Source: Artemisia argyi (Eukaryota; Streptophyta; Magnoliopsida; Asterales; Asteraceae). From it: a DNA stretch of 64,000 nt. Of this stretch, positions 46,165-63,067 are shown in pieces. Positions within the stretch are counted from its first letter, which is position 1; every line of letters starts with the position of its first letter. The stretch lies in contig CM060706.1 of NCBI GenBank assembly GCA_030686995.1, forward strand, positions 138,471,005-138,535,004, in the 5' to 3' direction. The notes below the pieces were generated by a model. That model saw only the letters and a program-made list of their open reading frames with translations. It did no database searches and was not told the origin of the DNA. The position numbers were made by a program, and so were the translations under genes.

Positions 46165-47299
46165 GTAACTGTTCATTTTCACTAGTAAGTTCTCCACATC
46201 TAGACTTCAATTCGTTTTTTTCTCTATGACATGCTGAACGACTTGGTATTACACCCCAAACATCAGAAGCACGAACACCTAGACCATACATGACTGCATC
46301 ACCATTTCGATCTTTACCCATAACTATAGAAAAAATATCATCTAGTCCAGGCTTATCAATCGAACCCTCGGGCAGATTATCACTAAGTCGTTTCATTTCA
46401 TCCTGCATTTTATATCAACATGAACAACATATAGGAAAGGCATGTATTACGAAAAAAAGCATATTGTGTTTAACTTCTGCTATTAATGTACACTTTTCCA
46501 AACATAAAAGCATATTACTTACAATCGCATTTGCAGTGTCAACATTTTTGGTATTTCCATCTTTGGAGAAGCATGCACTAAAAAGATCCAATCGACTTGG
46601 ATCTTGTCCCAAAGATGTCTGTATGAATAAAAAGAAAATGAATATTAACAGTGGATATCGACAGGATACATTAACAATCCCACTGTCTCCATACAGTTAC
46701 CTTTAACTCTTCACGGACGCGAGCATAACTTTTTTTTACCGGTTCTTTGGATCATCTTCTTTTTTGCCCGATTCGCCTTGTTTTTTCCACTTAAACTCCG
46801 AAGCAGGAAAGTAAAATATCATAATGGGAAATTAAGTAATGTTATTTAGAGTAGCATAGCTTATGTTATAGCTTATTTTTTTGTTGAAAGCTGCTTTTTA
46901 GGACTTATCATGGCTATTTAGTGTCTCCCTTTCCAAAAGATAGCTTAAAACAGCCTTTTTCACTTTAAGATCTCAAAACAGCCCTGCTTAAGGGGTGTTT
47001 GGCTCAAATGGGTCAAACGGGTCAATATGGCTTATCACTGTTCATGTGCACATTAGGATAGTTCAATCTTGCCTTATATGATCTAGATAAGGTTTTTGTG
47101 GCTTATATTTATCTTGCCTTATATGGTCTCTGGACTCCCAGACACACACCAGCTTATTAGTGCTTTTCATGTTAATAATCCTTTTAACATTTATTCCCTC
47201 ATTTGCTATTCGAATTACTTAGCTTATTCCCAGCTTATTTGAATAAGCGGGGACCTTTTTAGTATTTTTCCTAGGATTGTCGTATCATAAAGTACTTTC

Positions 47300-49020
47300 A
47301 GTAAAACCAATGAGACCCAAGTAACAAGGGTCCTACTAAATTTTGTTATAATAAAACTCTTGCGAATAACCCTTGAAAAAACCTGATGTTTTATTACTTA
47401 AATAGCTAGTGTCCTATTAATATTTGTTATCATAAAACTTTTGTGAATAAGCGTTCCATAAAACTGATCTTTTATGACTCAAATATCAAGTGTCCTATTA
47501 TGGTGTATCAAGTTTTGATACCCAAGTATCAAGTGTCATATTAACTAATGTTTAAATAAAACTTTTGTAAATAAGCGTTCTAAAAAACTGATGTTTTATG
47601 ACTCAAATAAGGAGTGTTCTATTATGGCGTATGATAATAAAACCATAACAAATAAGCGTACTATAAAGGTTAATGTTAAAAGACACAGGTGTCAAGGGTC
47701 CTATTAATTTTTGTTAAAATAAAACTTTTGCAACTAAGTGTTCTATAAAACGGAAACTTTATGACTCAAATTTTAAGTGTCCTATTATGGTGGATGAATT
47801 TATGAGACCCAACTGTCAAGTGTCATATAAAGTTATGTTTTAATAAAACTTAATTTGAATAAGCATTATAAAAAGCGGATGTTTTACGACTCTAAAAAGA
47901 AGTGCCATATTATGGTGTATCATAAAAAAACCATTATGAATAAGCGTTCTATAAAGGTTAACGTTATAAGACGCTATTGTCAAGGGTCCTATTAACTTTT
48001 CTTATAATAAAAAACGTTTGCGAATAAGCGTTCCATAAAACCGATGTTTTATGACTCAAATATCAAGTGTCTTATAATGGTGTATCAATCTATGGGACCC
48101 AAGTGTCAAGTGTCATATTAAGTTATGTTTTAATAATACGTTTGCGAATAAGCGTTCTAAATAATTAATGTTTTATGACTTATGTATCAAGTGTCCTATT
48201 ATGGTGTATTGTAATAAAACCATGATGAATATGCATCCTTTAAGGGTCCTATTAAGTTTTGTTATAATAAAACTTTTGCGAATAAACGTTCTAAAATACT
48301 GATATTTTATGACTCAAAAATAAAATGTCCTATTATGATGTATGATACTAAAGTCATTATGCATAAGCGTCCTATAAAGATTAACATTATAATACCCACG
48401 TCTTAAGGGTCCTATTAAGTTTTGTTATAATAAAACTTTTGCAAATAATCGTTTTACAAAAATGATGTTATATGACTCAAAAATGAAATGTCCTATTATG
48501 GTGTACGATAATAAAACCATTGTACATAAGCGTCCTATAAAGGTTAACGTTATAATACCCACGTGTCAAAGGTCCTATTAAATTTTGGTATAATAAAACT
48601 TTTGTGAATAAGCGTTTTAACTAACTGATGTCTTATGACTCAAAACTCAAGTGTCCTATTATGGTGTATTATAATAAAACCATAATGAATAAACGTCCTA
48701 TAAAGGTTAAAGTTATAAGACCCAAGTGTCAAAGGTCTTATTAGGTTATGTCATAATAGGACATCTAGTGATCAAGTGTCGTATTACACTATCACATAAT
48801 GGGACACCAACAACTAAATGTCTTATAAAGTAATTTATTAGGATCCATATTTTAAGTGTCCTATTAAGTTATATGATAATAGGACCCCAAATCATCAACC
48901 ATCCTATTATATAACTTTTTAGGACATCGCCTAAGTAGCAAATATTTAAAAAAAGACCCTAAACGCTCATATGTCCTGTTAAACAGTTTTTTAGGACTCC
49001 ATTATCATACCGTCCCACAC
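47300..49020 (-). repeat. right subterminal repeats of the CACTA
   Basis: About 15 loosely repeated units of roughly 110-120 bp combine CAAGTGTCCTATTATGGTGTA, AATAAAACCAT, AATAAGCGTCCTATAAAGG and GGGTCCTATTAA. The array ends just before the terminal inverted repeat. It shares the TCCTA core with the left subterminal region, though the longer units differ. It is expected to hold binding sites for the CACTA regulatory protein (family knowledge). Confidence 0.85.
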
Positions 49021-49053
49021 AAAGGGTCCTAAAAAGCCACTTTTATTGTAGTG

Positions 49054-50117
49054 TGATCTTTGAAAACTTATGATTCTTGCTTCTTGTTGTTGTTTGGCAG
49101 AGCACCCAAAGAAAGAAAAGAGAGAAATATTTGCTAGTTTGCTTGAAAAAGTATTAGTGAGGAATGATATGAAAATGGGATGAACCTAGATATTATTTTG
49201 GTTTAGACAATTGTTAGGTGCCATTAATGGGTTTTGGTGATATAACCTCATGAGAATCAAAGGGGGGGGGGGGGGGGAGTGCTCAAAAAGGAGGAAAGGG
49301 AGGGGTTATGTTTCTTGATTTAATAGGAAGCATGTGTAGTTTAGTGTAAGTATTGGTTAGATTTAGTTATAATCGAGTACCGGGTTTGCTAGAAATAAAT
49401 TTTAATGAAGTTAACCGAGACATAATAAAGTCATAAAAATTGTAAAAATATGTTGGGTACAAGTATTGAGTGTTTGGATGATTATCGTTTAGTTTTTAAG
49501 AAAACCGTCGTAATTAGATTAGACGTACGATACGATTTAAATAAATTTCCAAAATACTGGGTAATTGAATTTTATAATACTTATGACGTTGTAAGGAGTC
49601 TAAAAATATATAGGGATCATTGTAGGGAGTGTCGGGTATGTTAGTCTCATTTATCGATCGCGTGTTAGCGTTTATTTAAAATAAACATACGTAATACGTC
49701 AAATATACCAAAAATATAGATTTGAATATCCTACGAGTGGAATAGTATGCAAATGCTATTATGATAATGTGTAGACTATTTCTAGTCCGTATGAAGTGTC
49801 CCTATTAATGATTCTTGAATTCTCAGCTAAACCAACCTGGTTACGCGAATTTAATTACCCGTAAACTAAATTTACGATGAAATGAATAAAGTACATGAAT
49901 AGTATTTTCCCTCCGAAAATGAAGTATCATGTGAATAGTGAATTTTTTGAACGCTTCTCGGAATCTTAAACTGACACCAAAACGATGAATAGTAAAATGA
50001 TAAATAGTGATTGGTGAATAGTAAATGATGAATAGTAACTGGTGAGTAGTAACTTTTCCGAGATGAATAATGGAATTTCGTTGTCTGAAAAAGGACCTGA
50101 AATTACAAGTTGTGACA
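49054..50117 (-). repeat. 3' LTR of the outer gypsy element, U3-side part
   Basis: It continues the LTR after the CACTA and matches about 57699..58739. The last bases AGTTGTGACA (TGTCACAACT on the - strand) are the start of the 3' LTR. It includes a G run at 49261..49277 and a segment near 49335..49385 that is longer than in the sister copy. The 64-codon + frame at 49450..49644 is also open in the sister LTR (58069..58263), as expected for near-identical DNA. Confidence 0.93.
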
Positions 50118-53100
50118 GTCTTCCCCTCTAAAAGGAACTTCGTCCCGAAGTTCAGTTTTGGTTGGTCTCTGAAGTATATTCGGTAAAAAGATGTGAATAC
50201 TTGAGTTGTATCTAGTCCTCTCGTACCCTAAGTAAACTAGGGACTTCTTTGAGAATTCCAACGAACTTTCACGATAAGAATTCGACTTTGCTTCAACCGT
50301 TCGACCTCATGGTCCATGATTTCTATTGGTTCTCCTACCAGGTTTCAGTTTATCATTGGGTTGGATTCCTTCAAAATGGAATTATGAGTGATTCGTCTGA
50401 AAGATACTTCTTGAGATTTGAAAAAACGTGAAACATGATTGTGTAACATACTGTTCTCTAACAAGGTTCAAGTCTGACGGCCACCAGGCCTACTCTGTCA
50501 GAAATATTAAATGGTCCAGTGTATATTGGGTTTAACCTCCCGAATTTTTCTGAAGGGTATCATGCCTTTCCTAGGCAGAACTTTTAACGTGACCCTACCA
50601 TCAACTTGAAATTCTAAGGGTTTACAACTTATCGACTTGTAACTGATTCTTGATTTGCAGGAAATTCCTGGTTATTTCATGAGTGCTTACAGGAATAGTG
50701 AGTGTGGCTTTTTCCGCGTTCGGTCCGTCAATAGATGATCAACGCTTCTTGAGGTTTACAATGTGATATGGGCAATATATGTTGTTGAACTCTGCGAGAA
50801 CTCAAATTTGTATGTCAGCTGGTCGATTCTAAAATGAATCTTAAATGGTCCAATATACTAGAGGTTCAATCTCTCGTGTTACCAAAATTATATCATGCCT
50901 CTCCAAGGCAAAGCTTTCAACTTAGTTCATTCTCCCACTTGAATCTAGATGGTTTGCTGTTCTGGGATACCCAATCCGCATGATGTGCGTCATGCACCAA
51001 CCCTACTTCTACCAGTTTCTCGTTGCTTGTAACTGGTTCTTGACTTGTGAAATTTCCTTTGTTATTCCATAGTTTAGTTCTAGACCAGTGAATTTAACTT
51101 TCCGATTTCGGTCTGTAAATTGGTAATTGGTACTTCGACCATAGAGTGCCTCAAATGGTGTAGTCTCTACTCTCAATGCACGTGCGATAACTATCGTTGG
51201 AAAATCTGATTTATGATAAATGGTTAGTCCAACCATTTCTAGAGTCAGTCGCTCACTCTCTGAGCATATCTTTCATATGTTTGAATTGTTTTCTCGATCT
51301 GACCATTGGTCTGAGGATGATAGACGGTGTTTACATCTAAATGGGGTTCCGAAGGAAATCTTAACATGATTGCTAGAAGTCTGAGGTGATTCGATCACCT
51401 TTATCCGGAATAATTGAAACGGTTACAATGAATCTGGTGACTAATTCTACAACGTTATACTTTTCGAAAAGGGCATTATACGAAGAAGATAGAATATGGG
51501 TAACAATTTTGATTCCTTGTGTTTTGGTCTAATGGGTGCTAAGACATGTGTCTTTCTTTGCCTATTGTGCTTGGTCTCCATTACTGACTTTTGTAATCGA
51601 TCTATGGTGTCCCTCCTAATTTCTTCATCAAATATCCCAAGGTTCTTTGTTGTCAATTTGCAATTCCCTAAATTCATAAGCGATGTAGTATGGTGATTTG
51701 TTTTCAAAATTTATCTCGCGATTTTGAGGTTCTGGTCGAAATCTTTTTCTGAATAAACGAATTTAGGAAATGGAACAAATGGTTTACTAAATAATATCTT
51801 TCTTGATGATTCAAAATTCGATAGTTATGAAATGTGACGCGGTTTTCAAACATGTTGTGAGTAGGACTGTTTACCAAAGTTTGATGTTTAAATATTTCTC
51901 ATTGTACAATGGTTCTGCTAAATATTTACTAAAAAGGATCGTATTTGTTCAAAATAGGCAATTCAAAATTATTTTCTACGAGATATGTGATTTGTATGAA
52001 CACAATTTTGAAATCAACTTCATTTAAAATAAAAATACTAACAAGGATAAAATAGTAGGATAGGTAATGTTCGCATAAATTCATAGATGTCTAACGTTCG
52101 GTTCCTGATATTGGAAGATGCCTATTGGCGATTATCTGGCAAAACTACAAGCCTAGGTATTCAACCAACTTAAGTCCTGAAATGGTTTATCGTTGAAATT
52201 GTAATCATGTTTGGCAAAAATGAGGGTGTCCATTGATACTATGTCGATGAATGTCTATTTTATTTCCACATGAAGCTGGGGAGATATGCTTGGGCCTGAT
52301 GCCTCTCTTGATGTATAGGTGAGGTTATCTAGAATTTCTTGAGGACACAACGCTTTAGGGGAATCTATATCGATATCCATAATTCGAATCAATTATTCTT
52401 TGCGAAAACTCACTGCAGGGAAGTTTGCGTATGGATGAGGCCATGTTTAATTGGAATGCTTTACAGTATCGGTTAAGAGGCTTGCTTTATCCCTATAGTG
52501 TTGCTTAGCGTACCTTCACAGTGTGTTCGATCCTGCAACTCCATCTAGCTAGTACTTTTGAATGATAGAATTGGTCGACTAGGTCAGAGATGGTGGTTCG
52601 GATGGTCTCGTGGTATCCTAGAATGGTTGTTGAGTTATAAATTGTCTTACTGTATACTTCTAGTCTAGGTTAGTAGTTCCGTAATCCTTTTATTGCTTTT
52701 CTAGTATCGAGGAATCCTCCTTGTAATTGATATAGGAAGTCTCTTTTAGGGAAATCAATGGAAAATTCAACTTAATGACTGAGTGAGTGACTGGTGGAGT
52801 AAGTATCCAGGGAGGGTTTGTCAAAAAGAGATGTTTATGAAAGAGTTTATTTGTTTAAAATGCTTTTGGATGAAGATTGTTATTAATAATCCTTTAAAAA
52901 GCTAATTATTTTCTTCATGGCATAATCCTTCCTGAATTATACATAGGTGATCAGACAATGTATAATTGAGGACTAATGATGCGATGCTTGATTTAATCTA
53001 AATATCATTACTTTTCTCAAATGTTTTAGATGGTGTTCAACGTTTTGTTATGAAGAATGGTATTCTAGATATTTCTTTTCAAGGTAACATAAAAATTATT

Positions 53101-54131
53101 TTGCGTAATAATAGGAAATACTTGGTGTAATGACGGAAAAATCAATTTATAAGGTGGCAATAAAATAGCTTATTTTAAAAATTCTGTAAAACAATTTCCC
53201 CATATGATAGTAAAATAGCTTGAAGTAAAATTCGTTGAATGGTTTATTGGATACGTGGGTGAATCTTATGGAATGGTGATAGTCTACTAATCCACTATTT
53301 AATGAATGTAAATAACTTAGTTCATAACATGGTAGTGGTATACGATTATGAAGTGATTGAGAATACGGTAGTGATATTAAGAGCGTGAAAGATGAACGTG
53401 ACTTTAAGGCATCTACAATCAACTGAAGGGGATAGTCTATGTGTGAAAGGATATAGGGCAGAAATTTAGTGCCAATGATTTGAAGTATTCGAGAATTTAT
53501 ACTAGGTAAAGTTCGCAGGTTCAAATGCTTAATCCCTTTAGGCATGACTAAAATGTATAAAGAATGGAAATTGTTGTACGGGTGATCTGAGTCAAGTAAG
53601 TACCACATCGAATGATGTTTGATTTCCCATGAATGCAAGCTAAATGCCTTATGGTCAGGTGAAACTTCTCGATATCCTTTTATGAAAATGAGGTCTTGTC
53701 CCAATGTGACTAAGCTATATCGATCTCCGAAAAGAATACAAATTTTGTTGAGTAACTGTAACTTGACCTTTTAATCCAACGAGCTTATGCTAGCGTGAGG
53801 GTCTTATAATATGGAATGAGCGAAAAAAAAGTCGTAATTTGAAGTAGTGGTGTTAAGGCATGGTGTATCAATATTGGCAATCTCTGGTAGAGGGGTTTCT
53901 TTCGTATCTAGGGTCAAATAGTAAGTAGGTATAGTGGTTGCTTTCGAGATTCGTTCATGAGTTATGCGTGTTCCTTCTTGGACTCTAAAATTAACAACAT
54001 TTATTTGAGCGAAACATTGTGAAAAATTTATCATAAATGTATTTTGGAGTGACTTTATTTGAAGTTTGTAATGAATATCATTATGTAAAAGATGTGACTA
54101 CGAAATATTTTGTATTTTGATAAAAACAATA

Positions 54132-54279
<148 letters not shown>

Positions 54280-55714
54280 CTTTGGAAAAAGGGAGTTCAA
54301 GAAGATTGTTGCTTAAAAAAACGAGTTTTAATCCAACCATTGAAAATCAATAACTTGTCGTACTTTGTAAGGTTTGCAAGAAATCTTTTTGTTTGTACAA
54401 AAATTTAATTTGGCTTTGACTTACTTGAATTGTTATTATCTCCGAAACACGAAAACTAGGGTAGTCACTTTTATCTTGATCAACATGACCATTTAATTGT
54501 AAAGACATCTTCGTCTTTATTAATCTTATTGTCTTACTCGCATCTTCCTAAAGTTGTAATTATATGTCAAATCTACTAATGTGACCACATTGGTCGGTGG
54601 AGTGTTGCTAGAGCGACTAATAATGTAATTATCGACTTAGAATGTGGTGTAATCAAACTGGATAATGAAGGGAGAGTTGTGATGAGTACCATTATGATGG
54701 TATAATACCGTTCAAAGCATCTTGTTGGTTTATTGTGTTATGGAGGTATGAGTCGATCATATCTAAGATAATATAGAGTCCTTGTGATAGATGCCACCCT
54801 TGGGCGATTTGTTGCAATTCTTATTGTGTTTGTGAGGCTTGTGGTATTATTCAGAGTGTATCGTCCAAACACTCGTGGTTAATCTCAAATAATTAGAGAT
54901 CATCGTCTAACGATGAAGAGTAGTAGGTTGTCAAGCAGTAGAGGCTCTCAAACTCTCACCAACCTCAAACCTATAAGGTGGTGTAACGTGTGGTAGATGG
55001 TAATGGTATGTCAAATAGTGGTTGCTTCATAAGCGGCCTGTCATATATGGGTGTAGGGTCTCTGAGATGTGATGGTGTTGGTGGTGCTTTAGATGATGAG
55101 AACAAAGTTGCTGACGATGAGATCCTAGTGGTGAGTTAGGAGACGATGGTGATAATAGTGAATGGAATACTACCCTCTTTCGCGACATCTAAGAGGTAAA
55201 ACTGAAGTACGCACTATGGGACGACCAATAGTGAAATAAGTAGCTGACGGTGGTGGTAGTACCTGAGTAGTAAGCGCCCTACTAGTGAAGGAAAGAAAAC
55301 ATACTATCTCCCTTGCAATAAGCATCCTAATAGGTCCATTAAGATTAAGTCTGAATACTCTACAACGGCATTCTATGTATGGGCTGAATAATAGGAAAAC
55401 CTTGTTCCTATAACAAATCAATGGTGCTAATGGTGGTGTAAGTGCAACTGGTGGTACAATGGTAGTGGAAGATGACAAGGCATCTTCAATGTCGAAATCC
55501 GACGAAAGGATGACAGGGTGGGTATCTGAAGACATGTCACTTGTGAACCAGGTCAATATAATTATATATACGAATATGGGTATAAATAACTCGCACAGTG
55601 TGTGCATGAAACAACATGTATAATGAATATGCACCTATGATGAAATGATGAGATGCTATGATGATGTGGTTATAGTCTAGGGTCCAAGATACATCCTAGT
55701 TCGCTATAACCTTA

Positions 55715-55726
55715 GCTCTGATGCCA
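55715..55726 (-). promoter_or_regulatory. primer-binding site, initiator-Met type
   Basis: TGGCATCAGAGC on the - strand, three bases inside the 5' LTR at 55730, differs by one base from TGGTATCAGAGC, the complement of the tRNA-iMet end. It fixes the element's orientation as - strand. Confidence 0.85.
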
Positions 55727-55729
55727 ATC

Positions 55730-58700
55730 TGTCACACCCCCAAAATACCTGAATGGCAGCGGAATGGAATACCTGGGGGTGACTGTCATAGCACCACAAT
55801 TACAGTTATATTGAACGACCTAAAGTGTCGTTTTGAAAATACATCGTTTGATTCATTTAAAATATTCAGAGTTATAAAACATAGGTCCCAAAAGTCTTGA
55901 AAAGTTTAAGGAAAATAAGTTTAGTACAATCAAACGATAATTCATAAGTGCATGAAAATCCAAAGTGAGACGCGTCATCCTTGATACTCAATGATATGAC
56001 TCCATGCATGTCATGAAGAATATGTCTTAGTTACCTGAAAATACATTGTGAAAACGGTCAACAATAATGTTGGTGAATAATTATAGGTTTGTAAGTTAAA
56101 TCGTATGTACATAAGCCACCAGTATAAACTAAACCGACAAAATGTCAAAAATGCTACATTGGCTCTTAAGCTCATTACCCCGAAGCTAGACGTTACTTGG
56201 CCCCAAATGAGTGTTTACCAGACACTCTAAATATATTAGACATGAAATGCATCCGTTTTCCCGTTGGAGCAGCCCAAACATGGATGGAGGAGTCACCCAC
56301 AATAGATCTATTCACTCACTCTCGCTTGTAGATTAATTAATGGTCCATGATAATAAAGGGGACTTGTCATGACGTGGTAATAAGGCAACTTAAGCAATGT
56401 AAGAAATTTAATACTTTGACATGTACAAAAAAATAAGTGATGCAATGTATTCTCCCCCGTGGTATTTGAAATCAAAATATTGAATTAAAACGGGGCTATG
56501 AAAACTCACCTGAAGTGATAGTACAATGTGGTGAAATGATCGGGACAACAAGGCGCGAACACTAGCCGCAACCTAAATGAATGAATATGATCTACTTTAG
56601 ATCATGAAATGATGTAGTGAACGTTCATGCACATGATACCTATACCACTCGTAACTTGAAAATACTAGTTATTGTCAAAGTAAAGTATTTTCCATACTTA
56701 TGAAAAATAAGTCTAACTAGACTTGTAAAAACTAGTCGTAATATGTCGTATATAAATTGTTAGTGTTATATCCATCGTTTTGAAAACCTTAAAATAACGT
56801 CAATTAGTCGTATAAATAAGCTTTGAGTCATTCGTACTTCATTGGTTAAGAATATAGCTCTTTAACAATATTTCTAGAAAATATAGTATTTAGTACATAG
56901 TTTATTATTTCTATTAGTGACTACTAATATAAATATAGTTTTGACGATATTGAAACGTGTATATCTTTGTCGTTTTAAGTTCATTTTCCTCGTTCTTTAT
57001 ATCCACGGATTCCTCTTAACATGTATTAATATATTTTTGATAGTTCGGATCCTATAGGTTACGTCTAACGCCTCTCTTTGTCCGTCGAAAATCGTCCAAC
57101 AACACGTTAAATTTTCAGAAAATAGTTTTCGTCGTTAAACTTGCAAAAATCGTATCTCCTTCGTTATAAGCTCGTTTTAATCCGTTCTTTCGCCCACGGC
57201 TTCGTTTTTGAAAGTATTTTCTAAATATTTGATAAAAAAGTACCCCTGAGTCCCTGAGTTTTCCGGGTTTGGCGTTTTGGGACAGTAGGTATATATATAT
57301 GTTTAAAAATCAATTATAGGGTTTCAAACTAGTTTCAACTTCAACCAAATTACTTTCAATCACCACAAATCTAGTCTAATCTTACCATACACCTTCTTAG
57401 GGTGTCATGGGTTCCTAAACATCATAAATCAAGTGGATCTAACAAGGGTTTCCCATGTAGCCATTTCTAGGGCTCAAAAGTTATATATATATAAAATGGA
57501 GTGGTATAAACTAACACATGCATGAGATCTTGTATGAAAATCATATAGTCATTGTAATAACTTGTAAAAATTATGAAAATGAGTTTTGTAACTTACTTTG
57601 AAGGATTAGGGAGTTTGGATGGTGAAAACCTAATAATCCTTGAGTTTATATTTCAAAACCCTAACAAGGATAACAAAATGAACTAGATTATATCTCGATC
57701 TTTGAAAACTTATGATTCTTGCTTCTTGTTGTTGTTTGGCCGATCACCCAAAGAAAGAAAAGAGAGAAATATTTGCTAGTTTGCTTGAAAAAGTATTAGT
57801 GAGGAAGGAGATGAAAATGGGATGAACCTAGATATTATTTTGGTTTAGACAATTGTTAGGTGCCATTAATGGGTGTTGGTGAGATAACCTCATGAGAATC
57901 AAGGGGGGGGGGGGGGGGGGGGGGCGGTGCTCAAAAAGTAGGAAAGGGAGGGGTTATGTTTCTTGATTTAATAGGAAGCATGTGTAGTTTATCGGGTATC
58001 GGGTTTGCTAGAAATAAATTTTAACGAAGTTAACCGAGACATAATAAAGTCATAAAAATTGTAAAAATATGTTGGGTACAAGTATTGAGTGTTCGGATGA
58101 TTATCGTTTAATTTTTAAGAAAACCGTCGTAATTAGATTAGACGTACGATACGATTTAAATAAATTTCCAAAATACCGGGTAATTGAATTTTATAATACT
58201 TATGACGTTGTAAGGAGTCTAAAAATATATCGGGATCATTGTAGGGAGTGTCGGATATGTTAGTCTCATTTATCGATCGCGTGTTAGCGTTTATTTAAAA
58301 TAAACATACGTAACACGTCAAATATACCAAAAATATAGATTTGAATATTCTACGAGTGGAATAGTATGCAAATGCTATTATGATGATATGTAGACTATTT
58401 CTAGTCCGTATGAAGTGTCCTTATTAATGATTTTTGAATTCGCAGCTAAACCAACCTGGTTACGCGAATTTAATTACCCGCAAACTAAATTTACGATGAA
58501 ATGAATAAAGTATATGAATAGTGTTTTCCCTCCGGAAATGAATAGTATCATGTGAATAGTGAATTTTTTAAACGCTTCTCGGAATCTCAAACTGACACAA
58601 AAAACGATGAATAGTAAAATGATGAATAGTGATTGGTGAATAGTAAATGATGAATAGTAACTAGTGAGTAGTAACTTTTCCGAGATGAATAATGGAATTT

Positions 58701-58739
58701 CGTTGTCTGAAAAAGGACCTGAAATTACGAGTTGTGACA
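55730..58739 (-). repeat. 5' LTR of the outer gypsy element (empty-site copy)
   Basis: It is 3010 bp. On the - strand it starts TGTCACAACTCG and ends GGGGGTGTGACA. It matches the interrupted 3' LTR closely throughout. At 57691..57700 it reads TATCTCGATC where the other copy has TATCTTGA, then the CACTA, then TGATC. It contains a G run at 57903..57924. Transcription from this LTR would run away from KDSA. Confidence 0.95.
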
Positions 58740-58837
58740 GCGGTAGCCACAGCTCGTTGCTTCTTAAAGAAGCATTAGAAAAATGAGCTTTACTAAAAAA
58801 TAGCAAAGCTTACCGCAATTTTCGTCAAACGAACACT

Positions 58838-59156
58838 AAAAATTAAAAAGCTCATAGGTTACCGCTCAACGCTTTAAAAAACTTCAAAAAACTCTGCGCG
58901 AAACATAGCTCAACTTAATAGGACCCGACCCGACCGACCTTAACCAACCGACAATGATGAACGAGAATGAATACTAGTGTGTGTAAATACACGAATATTC
59001 GCTACCACTCACTCACTCACTCACTGATCATCTGCTTCGATCTCTCTTTTTACGGTAAATCTTCCGACCGCATTGCATTTAGATCTTATTCAACGTCCAT
59101 TATCTCATTTTATAAAAATTGTTATTTATTTACAGATTTAATAATTCTTCAAAGAT
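58838..59156 (+). promoter_or_regulatory. KDSA: KDSA proximal promoter and 5' leader
   Basis: Only about 320 bp separate the MITE end from the start codon. The stretch has CCCGACCCGACCGACC (about 58923), a run of five ACTC units (about 59006..59026) and a CT-rich leader. GT at 59054 and TTTACAG ending at 59135 could bound an 82-bp intron in the leader (inference). No clear TATA box is visible. Confidence 0.5.

Positions 59157-63067
<3,911 letters not shown>

Larger units (their letters stand above)
24060..46800 (-). pseudogene. CACTA transposase (Ptta/En/Spm, Transposase_24-like), multi-exon, interrupted
   Basis: Recognisable - strand exons, in coding order: about 46790..46701 (ends YARVREELK; frame change upstream); 46618..46523 (LGQDPSRLDLFSACFSKDG); 46402..46165 joined to 43025..42922 (DDIFSIVMGKDRNGDAVMYG, then ELTSENEQLRAQLSEM, coiled-coil-like), which is cut by the solo LTR; about 40018..39933 (FVVKEVFLLDEGSQG); about 39350..39280 (VIRNEERHWRQVANNK); and 24170..24060 (VPTKRDEMFVRG, then GATIAWPCPF). 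Exon edges carry GT/AG. These motifs fit the plant Ptta/En/Spm transposase family: a conserved DDIFSxVMG...MYGLGV block, coiled coil, and a C-terminal GATIAWP block. The Athila-like element sits between the last two exons. Not functional. Confidence 0.75.
22747..49053 (-). mobile_element. CACTA (En/Spm) transposon carrying two nested retroelements
   Basis: The left end is CACTACAAGAAAAGTGGC and the right end, read inwards, CACTACAATAAAAGTGGC; the inverted repeats extend about 31 bp with one mismatch (through TTTTTAGGACCC). A 3-bp duplication TGA flanks it (22744..22746 and 49054..49056). The sister LTR of the host element has the uninterrupted sequence at 57691..57700. Subterminal regions on both sides carry TCCTAATA/TCCTATTA repeats. 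Excluding the nested Athila-like element it is about 11.5 kb, and it encodes a broken Ptta/En/Spm-type transposase on the - strand. No TNPD-like (Transposase_21) sequence was recognised. 46800..47300 holds nothing I can name. Confidence 0.95.
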
